The position numbers were made by a program, and so were the translations under genes. From positions 1-33,957 of IMG/VR virus record IMGVR_UViG_3300031659_000043: DNA of 33,957 nt; one strand, 5' to 3'. Positions 1 to 7,190 of this stretch are shown here, one piece after another. The notes under the pieces were generated by a model that saw nothing but the letters and a program-made list of their open reading frames with translations, did no database searches and was not told the origin of the DNA. The DNA is from a virus. Position 1 is the stretch's first letter. Every line of letters starts with the position of its first letter.

Positions 1-28
1 TAAATTAAATTAACTTAAATTAAATAAA
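1..28 (+). promoter_or_regulatory. A/T-only translation leader
   Basis: The stretch before the first start codon is nearly all A and T, with recurring TAAATTAA units and no purine-rich Shine-Dalgarno site. Similar leaders precede most genes in this window. This is the start context expected in Bacteroidota, where A residues just upstream of the ATG matter more than pairing with 16S rRNA. Whether it also holds a promoter cannot be told. Confidence 0.4.
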
Positions 29-310
29 ATGGCAAAAACAAAAAAGGTTGTGGACCTTAAACCACAAAACATAACAAAAGAAGAGTTAGAAAGCTTACAA
101 GCACTTGTAAACAATCTTAATAGAGCTCAAATGGAAATTGGTAATTTAGAAAGTAGAAAGCACGGTATGCTACATCAAGTTACTGGTCTACAAACTCAAA
201 TGCAAACTCTACAAAAATCTTTTGAAGATCTTTATGGGAAAGTAGATATTAACATTAATGATGGTGCTATAGCGTACCCTGAAGATGTCGAAGCTGATAA
301 GAAAGATTAG
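29..310 (+). CDS. Small coiled-coil protein, function unknown
   Basis: This 93-residue protein has a basic N-terminus (MAKTKKVVDLK), a predicted long helix over about residues 17-70 with regular Leu/Met/Val spacing and many Gln and Glu residues, and an acidic C-terminus. That layout suggests an oligomerising coiled coil. It ends in TAG and overlaps the next gene by 26 bases, so the two are probably translated in series. I do not recognise the family. Its place just before the packaging genes suggests an assembly or packaging accessory, but that is inferred from position only. Confidence 0.75.
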   Translation: MAKTKKVVDLKPQNITKEELESLQALVNNLNRAQMEIGNLESRKHGMLHQVTGLQTQMQTLQKSFEDLYGKVDININDGAIAYPEDVEADKKD

Positions 311-506
311 TATAGGTAAAGATTATAAGAATGACGCCATGCACTATGCCGTAGGGCAAGAAGTGTATGGTGGTCATACTATATGTGATATTATTGAAGA
401 GGAAAGTAAGTTTAGTGTTTATATTAAAAAAGGTAAAGATGTACTGCCTTGGAAAGACTTTAATAAGAACATGGCTGTTTCTGTAGAGTATAATTTACAA
501 TACTAA
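285..506 (+). CDS. Small beta-rich protein, function unknown
   Basis: This 73-residue protein alternates short hydrophobic and charged stretches (for example KFSVYIKKGKDVLPW), which suggests a small beta-sheet domain. It has no signal peptide, membrane segment or cysteine pair. Its start lies inside the preceding gene, and its stop shares a base with the next start (TAATG), a tight coupled arrangement typical of real phage genes. I do not recognise the family and see no catalytic motif. Confidence 0.7.
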   Translation: MSKLIRKISIGKDYKNDAMHYAVGQEVYGGHTICDIIEEESKFSVYIKKGKDVLPWKDFNKNMAVSVEYNLQY

Positions 507-1084
507 TGAAGAGTGTTTACAACTTTGTTGTGGCACCTTTAAATTCTAGATACAACAATACAAAAAATATAGACGGTAAAGAGCTGATAGTTAACACTGA
601 GATATTCAGCCATCAACACGTTAGTAGAGAAGCTATAGTTAAATCAATACCTACAGTTGGTGATACAGATATAAAAATTGGTGATACAGTTATAGTGCAT
701 CACAACGTATTTAGAAGGTGGCATAATCAGCTTGGTATAGAGAAAAATAGTAGAGGTTATATTGACGAAGAAACATACTTAGTACAACCAGATCAAATAT
801 TCTTATACAAAGATACTGAATGGCAAGCGCAAAAAGGATATTGTTTTGTAGCACCAGTAAAATCTACAGACAAACTAAATGTAGATAAAGAAAAACCTTT
901 AGTTGGTATTGTCAAACACACTGATGGTACGGTTAACAAAGGTGATTTAATAGGTTTTAGACCTAGCTCGGAATACGAGTTTATTATAGATGGTCAAAAA
1001 CTATATAGAGTTTTATCAAATTTTATTACAATCAAATATGAATATCAAGGAGACGAAGAAGAGTATAATCCAAGCTGGACATAA
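506..1084 (+). CDS. Probable co-chaperonin with two GroES-like domains
   Basis: The 192 residues read as two consecutive GroES-like folds. In the first (about 5-102), VVAPLNSRY resembles the GroES opening strand. A loop with the hydrophobic triplet L-I-V (GKELIVNT) sits where the GroEL-binding mobile loop carries I-V-L. Then come KIGDTVIV near residue 60 and YLVQPDQIFLY (91-101), like GroES GDIVxF and EYLxLxExDILA. The second (about 111-180) repeats the scheme: GYCFVAPV, KPLVGIVK, NKGDLIGF and KLYRVLSNFITI, with no long mobile loop. A co-chaperonin works with host GroEL, and phages such as T4 (gp31) carry one to fold their capsid protein. The position ahead of terminase and capsid genes fits that role. 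The assignment rests on motif order, not a search. GroES is usually a single domain of about 95 residues. Confidence 0.55.
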   Translation: MKSVYNFVVAPLNSRYNNTKNIDGKELIVNTEIFSHQHVSREAIVKSIPTVGDTDIKIGDTVIVHHNVFRRWHNQLGIEKNSRGYIDEETYLVQPDQIFLYKDTEWQAQKGYCFVAPVKSTDKLNVDKEKPLVGIVKHTDGTVNKGDLIGFRPSSEYEFIIDGQKLYRVLSNFITIKYEYQGDEEEYNPSWT

Positions 1085-1310
1085 AGCTGTTGAGGAACTT
1101 ATTAAGGTTGCTAAAGAAGCCATTGTTGATTCAGACGACGACTTAACAGCTGACAAACTAAAAAATGCCGCAGCAACAAAGAAACTAGCTATATTTGATG
1201 CGTTTGAAATACTAAACAGAATACAAGAAGAAGAAGACTTGTTGAACAACAAACCTAAAGAAGTAGAAAAACAAGCGTTTAAAGGTTTTGCAGAAGGTAG
1301 ATCTAGATAA
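1038..1310 (+). CDS. Probable terminase small subunit
   Basis: This is a 90-residue, almost entirely helical acidic protein with AGHKAVEELIKVAKEA, DDLTADKLKNAAATKKLAI and DAFEILNRIQEEE as successive helices. It sits directly before the large terminase with overlapping stop and start (TAATG), the usual place of the small subunit, which recognises phage DNA and regulates the packaging motor. The helices match my memory of small-terminase-like proteins of marine phages. I chose the ATG giving a 47-base overlap with the upstream gene. An in-frame ATG at 990 would add 16 residues and double the overlap. A non-terminase helical accessory protein remains possible. Confidence 0.6.
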   Translation: MNIKETKKSIIQAGHKAVEELIKVAKEAIVDSDDDLTADKLKNAAATKKLAIFDAFEILNRIQEEEDLLNNKPKEVEKQAFKGFAEGRSR

Positions 1311-3523
1311 TGTACAAGCAAAGTTTATACAACGTTGTTGAACCTATTAAGAAAACTACAATTAGTAGACTTAATAAAGGTAAGAAATGGGATTATGGTT
1401 ATAACAAAGAGCATGATCTTGTAGTTATATCTAGGAATGGTCAAATAGGTGAGATATACGAGATACAGAATTTTAAAATAGCGTTGCCAAAAGTAGGTAG
1501 TGTGTATAGCAACAAAGAAAAAAAATGGAAACAATTTGAATATCCTAAAGAACTATCAAGACTTAAAAGCATATTTGACTGGAAAGCCTACCCAGAACAA
1601 AACAAAGAACAATGGCACGAGTACATTGACGAAGAGTTTAAACGAAGAGATGAAGGCTTTTGGTTTAATAATAATGGGACGAATACCTACATTACTGGTA
1701 CTCATTACATGTACTTGCAATGGAGCAAGATTGATGTAGGTGCGCCAGATTTTAGAGAAGCAAATAGACTGTTCTATATATTCTGGGAAGCGTGTAAAGC
1801 GGATAAGAGATGCTACGGTATGTGCTATCTTAAAAACAGAAGATCTGGATTTTCTTTTATGTCCTCTGCTGAGACAGTTAATCAAGCTACAATTTCAACA
1901 GATTCAAGGTTTGGTGTTTTATCTAAAACAGGAGCTGATGCTAAGAAAATGTTTACCGACAAAATTGTACCTATATCAATTAACTACCCGTTTTTCTTTA
2001 GTCCTATTCAAGATGGTATGGATCGGCCTAAATCCGAACTTGCCTATAGAGTACCTGCGTCTAAGTTTACTAGAAAGAAGATTACAACAAACGAAAAGCT
2101 AGAAGAAATAGAAGGGCTAGATACAACTATAGACTGGAAAAATACAGGTGATAATAGTTATGATGGTGAAAAGCTACAACTACTAGTACACGATGAAAGT
2201 GGTAAGTGGGAAAGACCAGACAATATCTTAAACAACTGGAGAGTTACAAAGACATGCCTTAGACTAGGTAGTAGAATTATAGGTAAGTGTATGATGGGAT
2301 CGACATCAAACTCTTTAGATAAAGGAGGTGATAACTTTAAAAAATTATACAATGCCTCAGATGTTACAAAACGAAACAGAAATGGACAGACAGCGTCTGG
2401 TTTATATTCTCTTTTTATCCCAATGGAGTGGAACTACGAAGGATTTATTGATGAACACGGAAGTCCAGTCTTCGATAGTCCAGACCATGATGTCTTTGAC
2501 CCACAAGGAGAGTTAATAGATATAGGCGTTGTAGAGAACTGGCAAAATGAAGCTGATGGTTTAAAAGGTGATCAAGATGCTTTAAATGAATTTTATAGAC
2601 AATTTCCTAGAACTACAGAGCACGCATTTAGAGATGAGACTAAAAATAGTATATTCAACTTAGTTAAACTATATGAGCAAATAGATTACAACGAAGAAAT
2701 GTCTAGAACATTAGGTATAACTCAAGGTAATTTTCAGTGGGTAAATGGTGTAAAAGACAGTCAAGTTATATTCTATCCAGATAAAAAAGGTAGATTTAAA
2801 GTAAGCTGGGTACCACCAGTAAACATGCAAAACAATTGTATTATTAAAAATGGTGTTAAATGGCCTGGCAATGAGCACATGGGCTCTTTTGGTTGTGATA
2901 GCTACGATATATCAGGAACAGTGGATGGTGTTGGATCAAAAGGAGCTTTGCACGGTTTAACTAAGTTCAGCATGGAAGATGCTCCAGCTAACACGTTTTT
3001 CTTAGAGTATTTAGCAAGACCACAAACGGCAGAGATATTCTTTGAAGATATTTTAATGGCTTGTATATTTTATGGTATGCCTATACTAGCAGAGAATAAT
3101 AAACCTCGTTTATTGTATTATTTCAGAAGACGTGGTTACAGAGGTTTTAGTATGAACAGGCCTGATAAAATATGGAATAAACTATCAGTTGCAGAAAAAG
3201 AAGTTGGTGGAATACCTAATTCAAGTGAAGATATAAAACAAGCTCACGCTGCAGCTATAGAAATGTACATTAACGATCACGTTGGTATAAAAAAAGATGG
3301 ATCAACAGGTAATTGTTATTTTAATGAATTACTAAACGATTGGGCAAGATTTGATATAAACAAAAGAACAAAGCATGATGCATCTATTAGCTCTGGATTA
3401 GCTATTATGGCTAACAATAGACATCTTTACAGGCCAAATGCCCCAGCACAAAAACCTAAACTAAATATAAATATTGCTAAGTATACGAACAAAGGCAATA
3501 CGTCTAAATTAATTAAAAAATAA
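1310..3523 (+). CDS. terL: Terminase large subunit (packaging ATPase-nuclease)
   Basis: This 737-residue protein should be the motor that pumps DNA into the prohead and cuts it. An N-terminal region rich in aromatic residues leads into the ATPase. The Walker A position reads LKNRRSGFS (residues 174-182) and lacks the usual GKS or GKT. Walker B is clear at LQLLVHDE (D295, E296), followed by a motif-III-like GSTSNSLDKGG. The RNase H-like nuclease half starts at FGCDSYDISG (D530, D533) and has a late acidic site at KHDASISSGLA (D690). The order of ATPase then nuclease, and the portal gene two bases downstream, make the call firm. The deviant Walker A resembles the relaxed P-loops seen in some phage terminases, with K175 or R177/R178 as candidate phosphate contacts. 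Confidence 0.92.
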   Translation: MYKQSLYNVVEPIKKTTISRLNKGKKWDYGYNKEHDLVVISRNGQIGEIYEIQNFKIALPKVGSVYSNKEKKWKQFEYPKELSRLKSIFDWKAYPEQNKEQWHEYIDEEFKRRDEGFWFNNNGTNTYITGTHYMYLQWSKIDVGAPDFREANRLFYIFWEACKADKRCYGMCYLKNRRSGFSFMSSAETVNQATISTDSRFGVLSKTGADAKKMFTDKIVPISINYPFFFSPIQDGMDRPKSELAYRVPASKFTRKKITTNEKLEEIEGLDTTIDWKNTGDNSYDGEKLQLLVHDESGKWERPDNILNNWRVTKTCLRLGSRIIGKCMMGSTSNSLDKGGDNFKKLYNASDVTKRNRNGQTASGLYSLFIPMEWNYEGFIDEHGSPVFDSPDHDVFDPQGELIDIGVVENWQNEADGLKGDQDALNEFYRQFPRTTEHAFRDETKNSIFNLVKLYEQIDYNEEMSRTLGITQGNFQWVNGVKDSQVIFYPDKKGRFKVSWVPPVNMQNNCIIKNGVKWPGNEHMGSFGCDSYDISGTVDGVGSKGALHGLTKFSMEDAPANTFFLEYLARPQTAEIFFEDILMACIFYGMPILAENNKPRLLYYFRRRGYRGFSMNRPDKIWNKLSVAEKEVGGIPNSSEDIKQAHAAAIEMYINDHVGIKKDGSTGNCYFNELLNDWARFDINKRTKHDASISSGLAIMANNRHLYRPNAPAQKPKLNINIAKYTNKGNTSKLIKK

Positions 3524-3525
3524 AT

Positions 3526-5931
3526 ATGGCAGAGTCTGTTATAAATAAATATTTTCCAAGTCAAGCTGTTAGTGATATTGAAAAAATGAGCTATGAGTAT
3601 GGTTTAAAAGTAGCGCAAGCTATTGAGTCTGAGTGGTTTCACGCTGATAAAGGTTCCTCTAGATATAATTCGCACAGTAATAATTTTCACAAACTAAGGT
3701 TGTATGCTAGAGGAGAACAATCTATACAAAAATACAAGGATGAGTTATCTATAAACGGTGATTTGTCCTATCTTAATTTAGACTGGAAACCAGTACCTAT
3801 TATACCTAAATTTGTTGACATAGTTGTAAACGGTATTGCAGAAAGAACTTACGATATAAAAGCTTACTCTCAAGATCCATACGGTGTTGAAAAACGTACT
3901 GAGTATATGGAAACTATACTTGGTGATATGGACACTCAAGAGTTAAACGCTTTTACAGAGCAAGCTTTTGGCATATCAATGAAAGAGAGTGACATGGAAG
4001 AGTTACCTGGTTCTAAAGAAGAACTAGAACTTCATATGCAGATAAATTATAAACAAGCTGTTGAAATTGCAGAAGAACAAGCTTTATCTGTTTTGTTTGA
4101 AGGTAGTGATTATGAATTGATAAAGAAAAGATTTTATTACGATTTAACAGTTCTAGGTATTGGAGCTGCAAAAACTACTTTTAATACTTCTGAAGGTGTT
4201 GTTATAGATTATGTTGATCCAGCAAATTTAGTTTACTCTTACACTGAATCACCTTATTTTGAAGATTTATATTACGTTGGTGAGGTTAAACACATACCGG
4301 TTAATGAACTTGCAAAACAGTTTCCACATTTAACCGAGGTTGATCTTGAAGATATATTAAAAAACAAAAGCTCTTATAAAAATAGTTATAATAGTAATGA
4401 TAACGATAACAATAAAGTTCAAGTTTTATACTTTAATTATAAAACATATATGAACCAGGTTTACAAAGTGAAAGAAACTGGTAGTGGTGCTGATAAAGTT
4501 TTACCAAAAGATGACACTTTTAATCCACCAGAAAACATGGAAGGTGGGTTTGGGAAGCTACAAAGATCTATTGAATGTCTTTACGACGGTGCTGTAATTT
4601 TAGGAACAGACAAGCTATTGAAATGGGAAATGGCTAAAAACATGGTAAGACCTAAGAGCGACTTTACTAAAGTTAAAATGAATTATAGCATTGTAGCTCC
4701 ACGTATGTATAAAGGTAAGATAGAAAGTCTAGTTAGTCGTATTACTGGTTTCGCTGACATGATACAACTTACACACTTAAAACTACAACAAGTACTGTCA
4801 CGCATGGTACCGGATGGTGTTTATTTAGATGCTGATGGTTTAGCTGAAATAGATTTAGGCAACGGCACAAACTACAACCCGCAAGAAGCTTTAAATATGT
4901 TTTTCCAAACAGGATCTGTTATAGGTAGATCAATGACCTCTGAAGGAGATCCAAACCCTGGCAAAGTGCCAATTCAAGAAATACAATCAGGTTCGGGTGG
5001 ACAGAAGATGCAGAGTTTAATTGGCACGTATAACTACTACATGCAAATGATAAGAGATACCACTGGATTAAACGAAGCTAGAGATGCTGCAACGCCTGAC
5101 CCTAAGGCTTTGGTAGGTGTTCAAAAACTTGCTGCCGCTAATTCTAACACAGCAACAAGACATATATTACAAGCTGGTTTGTTTTTAACATCAGAAGTTG
5201 CAGAGTGTTTATCGCTTAGAATATCTGACATATTAGAGTATTCACCAACAAAAGATGCTTTTATACAGCAAATAGGTAATCACAATGTTGCAACACTTGA
5301 AGAAATGGCTAGTTTGCATTTATATGACTTTGGTATATTTTTAGAGTTAACTCCTGATGACGAAGAAAAAGCAATGTTAGAGCAAAACATACAAATGGCA
5401 ATACAACAACAGCTTATAGAGTTGACTGACGCTATTGATCTTAGAGAAATAAAAAACATAAAGCTTGCTAATCAGTTGCTAAAAATACGTAGAAAAAGAA
5501 AGCTAGAAAGAGACCAGCAAATGCAACAACAAAACATCCAAGCTCAGTCTCAAGCAAACATACAAGCACAGCAAGCATCTGCTCAAATGGAGTTGCAAAA
5601 ACAACAAGCGCTTAGCCAGTCTCAAGCGCAGTTAGAACAAGTAAAAGCACAGCTTAACCAACAAAAACAAGCTCAAGAAGTAATGTACAAAAAAGAGTTG
5701 ATGCAGTTAGAGTTTCAGATGAACATGCAGCTTAAATCTATGGAGGTAGAAGCTACAAAAACAAAAGAAACACAAAAAGAAGATCGTAAAGACGAAAGAA
5801 CAAGAATACAAGCCACTCAACAAAGTGAACTTATAGATCAAAGAAAAAGTGAAAAAGCACCTAAAAACTTTGAGTCTGCAGGTAATGATTCTTTAGGAGG
5901 CTTTGACTTAGGTTCTTTTGATCCTAGGTAA
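3526..5931 (+). CDS. Portal protein with long Gln-rich C-terminal tail
   Basis: This 801-residue protein should form the dodecameric ring at the head vertex through which DNA enters and leaves. It opens with FPSQAVSDIEKMSYEYGLKV, followed by KLRLYARGEQSIQKYK and LNLDWKPVPIIPKFVDI, which I associate with portals of crAss-like and uncultured marine phages. The middle alternates strands and helices. Residues from about 660 to 745 are very rich in Gln, Ala and Met in a continuous coiled-coil pattern, and the last 50 residues are charged. The long tail probably forms the helical barrel pointing into the capsid, as in P22 gp1, or contacts ejection proteins. Size and position between terminase and scaffold/capsid support the call. 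Confidence 0.88.
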   Translation: MAESVINKYFPSQAVSDIEKMSYEYGLKVAQAIESEWFHADKGSSRYNSHSNNFHKLRLYARGEQSIQKYKDELSINGDLSYLNLDWKPVPIIPKFVDIVVNGIAERTYDIKAYSQDPYGVEKRTEYMETILGDMDTQELNAFTEQAFGISMKESDMEELPGSKEELELHMQINYKQAVEIAEEQALSVLFEGSDYELIKKRFYYDLTVLGIGAAKTTFNTSEGVVIDYVDPANLVYSYTESPYFEDLYYVGEVKHIPVNELAKQFPHLTEVDLEDILKNKSSYKNSYNSNDNDNNKVQVLYFNYKTYMNQVYKVKETGSGADKVLPKDDTFNPPENMEGGFGKLQRSIECLYDGAVILGTDKLLKWEMAKNMVRPKSDFTKVKMNYSIVAPRMYKGKIESLVSRITGFADMIQLTHLKLQQVLSRMVPDGVYLDADGLAEIDLGNGTNYNPQEALNMFFQTGSVIGRSMTSEGDPNPGKVPIQEIQSGSGGQKMQSLIGTYNYYMQMIRDTTGLNEARDAATPDPKALVGVQKLAAANSNTATRHILQAGLFLTSEVAECLSLRISDILEYSPTKDAFIQQIGNHNVATLEEMASLHLYDFGIFLELTPDDEEKAMLEQNIQMAIQQQLIELTDAIDLREIKNIKLANQLLKIRRKRKLERDQQMQQQNIQAQSQANIQAQQASAQMELQKQQALSQSQAQLEQVKAQLNQQKQAQEVMYKKELMQLEFQMNMQLKSMEVEATKTKETQKEDRKDERTRIQATQQSELIDQRKSEKAPKNFESAGNDSLGGFDLGSFDPR

Positions 5932-5934
5932 AAA

Positions 5935-5963
5935 TTATTAATTTATATTATATTATATTATGG
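5935..5963 (+). repeat. 29-base leader repeat, copy 1 (before scaffold gene)
   Basis: This A/T-only stretch runs into the start codon of the scaffold gene. It is identical over 29 bases, including ATGG, to the sequence in front of the gene that follows the capsid terminator. Its core is TTATATTATATTATATTATG. Perfect conservation next to two different genes suggests a functional translation leader or late promoter. It contains no Shine-Dalgarno sequence. Confidence 0.75.
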
Positions 5964-7165
5964 AAGAAAACGTAGAAAACGTAGTTGAACAAACTACACC
6001 TGAAACTGTAGAAACAGTTAAAGAAACAAAATTTGATAGCGCTGATAATGACAGTGTTATTAAGGTAGACTTAAGTAAACCACCAAAACCAAAAGAAGAA
6101 ATAAAAAATGAAACCAAAGAAACAACAGAAGTTGCGGAAGATAACTCTGACAACAAGAGAGTGGCTGGAGTCGATGAAGATGCCGCTACCACAGAAAAAC
6201 AAGAAGAAGTACAACCGGAAAAACAAACACAAGAAGCCCCAGTATTAGAAGAGGTAACTGAGGAAGAAATTAAAGACGAGGCCGAGGTATTAGCTGAAGA
6301 TATTATTGATGCTGCTATAGAAAAACAAGAAGACGGCAAGCCTTTACCTGAGAATTTACAAAAAGTTGTAGATTTTATGGAAGAAACTGGTGGTACATTA
6401 GAAGATTACGTAAGACTTAATCAAGATTTTTCTAACTACGATGATATAACAGTACTTAGAGAGTACTATAGACAAACAAAATCACATTTAAATAGTGATG
6501 AAATTAATTTTTTAATAGAAGATTCATTTTCATATAATGAAGAAGAAGATGAAGCAAGAGAAATTAAAAAAAGAAAAATAGCGCTTAAAGAGCAAGTTGC
6601 CAGCGCTAAAAGCCACTTAGACGGGCAAAAGTCTAAATACTATGAAGAAGTTAAAGCTGGTTCTAGGTTAACTACCGAACAACAAAAAGCTATAAACTTT
6701 TTTGATAGATATAACAAGGAGTCAGAAGAAACTCAAAAAATGGCAAAAAAACAAACTGATAATTTTTTAACTAAAACTAATCAAGTTTTTAACGACAAGT
6801 TCAAAGGTTTTGAATATAACGTCGGTGAAAAAAAATATAGGTTTAATGTGAAAAATGCTGGAGAGGTAAAAAATAGTCAAAGCGATATTAATAATTTCGT
6901 CAAAAAGTTTTTGAACGATAAAAATGAAATGTCAGATGCTAAAGGTTATCATAAATCTCTATATACAGCTATGAACGCTGATGCTGTTGCTAATCACTTT
7001 TACGAACAAGGTAAGGCAGATGCTATTAAAGATAGTGTTGCTAAAGCCAAAAATGTAAGCATGGATCCTAGACAGTCGTTTTCAAACGACAATACTAGCG
7101 GGCCAAAAGTAAGAGTGCTTAACGATGATTCTCCTAACTTTAAGTTTAAAATTAAAAACAAATAA
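5960..7165 (+). CDS. Putative capsid scaffolding protein
   Basis: This 401-residue protein is extremely acidic in its first 130 or so residues (dense Glu, Thr and Pro, low complexity, probably unfolded). A helical charged middle follows, for example REIKKRKIALKEQVASAKSH. The C-terminal part is basic (ending FKFKIKNK). That profile, together with the location between portal and major capsid genes, is the usual signature of a scaffold that nucleates prohead assembly and is then removed, with the C-terminal basic part binding capsid subunits. There is no protease motif. The gene uses the A/T leader found again at 8723. The call rests on composition and gene order. Confidence 0.72.
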   Translation: MEENVENVVEQTTPETVETVKETKFDSADNDSVIKVDLSKPPKPKEEIKNETKETTEVAEDNSDNKRVAGVDEDAATTEKQEEVQPEKQTQEAPVLEEVTEEEIKDEAEVLAEDIIDAAIEKQEDGKPLPENLQKVVDFMEETGGTLEDYVRLNQDFSNYDDITVLREYYRQTKSHLNSDEINFLIEDSFSYNEEEDEAREIKKRKIALKEQVASAKSHLDGQKSKYYEEVKAGSRLTTEQQKAINFFDRYNKESEETQKMAKKQTDNFLTKTNQVFNDKFKGFEYNVGEKKYRFNVKNAGEVKNSQSDINNFVKKFLNDKNEMSDAKGYHKSLYTAMNADAVANHFYEQGKADAIKDSVAKAKNVSMDPRQSFSNDNTSGPKVRVLNDDSPNFKFKIKNK

Positions 7166-7190
7166 ATTATAAATTTAAAAAAACAAAATT

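Noticed and set aside
990-1037. Upstream ATG for the small terminase candidate
   Set aside because: It would lengthen the overlap with the preceding gene to 95 bases. The ATG at 1038 has an A-rich lead and begins the recognisable helix.
2322-2332. AAGGAGGTGAT, a near-perfect anti-16S match inside the large terminase gene
   Set aside because: It encodes the motif-III-like residues DKGGD in the terminase, the nearby reading frame is a 62-residue shadow, and the genes here do not use Shine-Dalgarno sites. Coincidence is the simplest reading.
5905-5931. Short inverted repeat around the portal stop codon (CTTAGG / CCTAGG)
   Set aside because: The stem is six pairs with a wobble and a ten-base A/T loop, lies in coding sequence and has no U run. 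It is likely chance.
5953-6339. Minus-strand open frame of 128 codons, Ser/Val rich
   Set aside because: It mirrors the biased acidic codons of the scaffold gene on the other strand and has no start context. The other minus-strand frames are shadows of the same kind.
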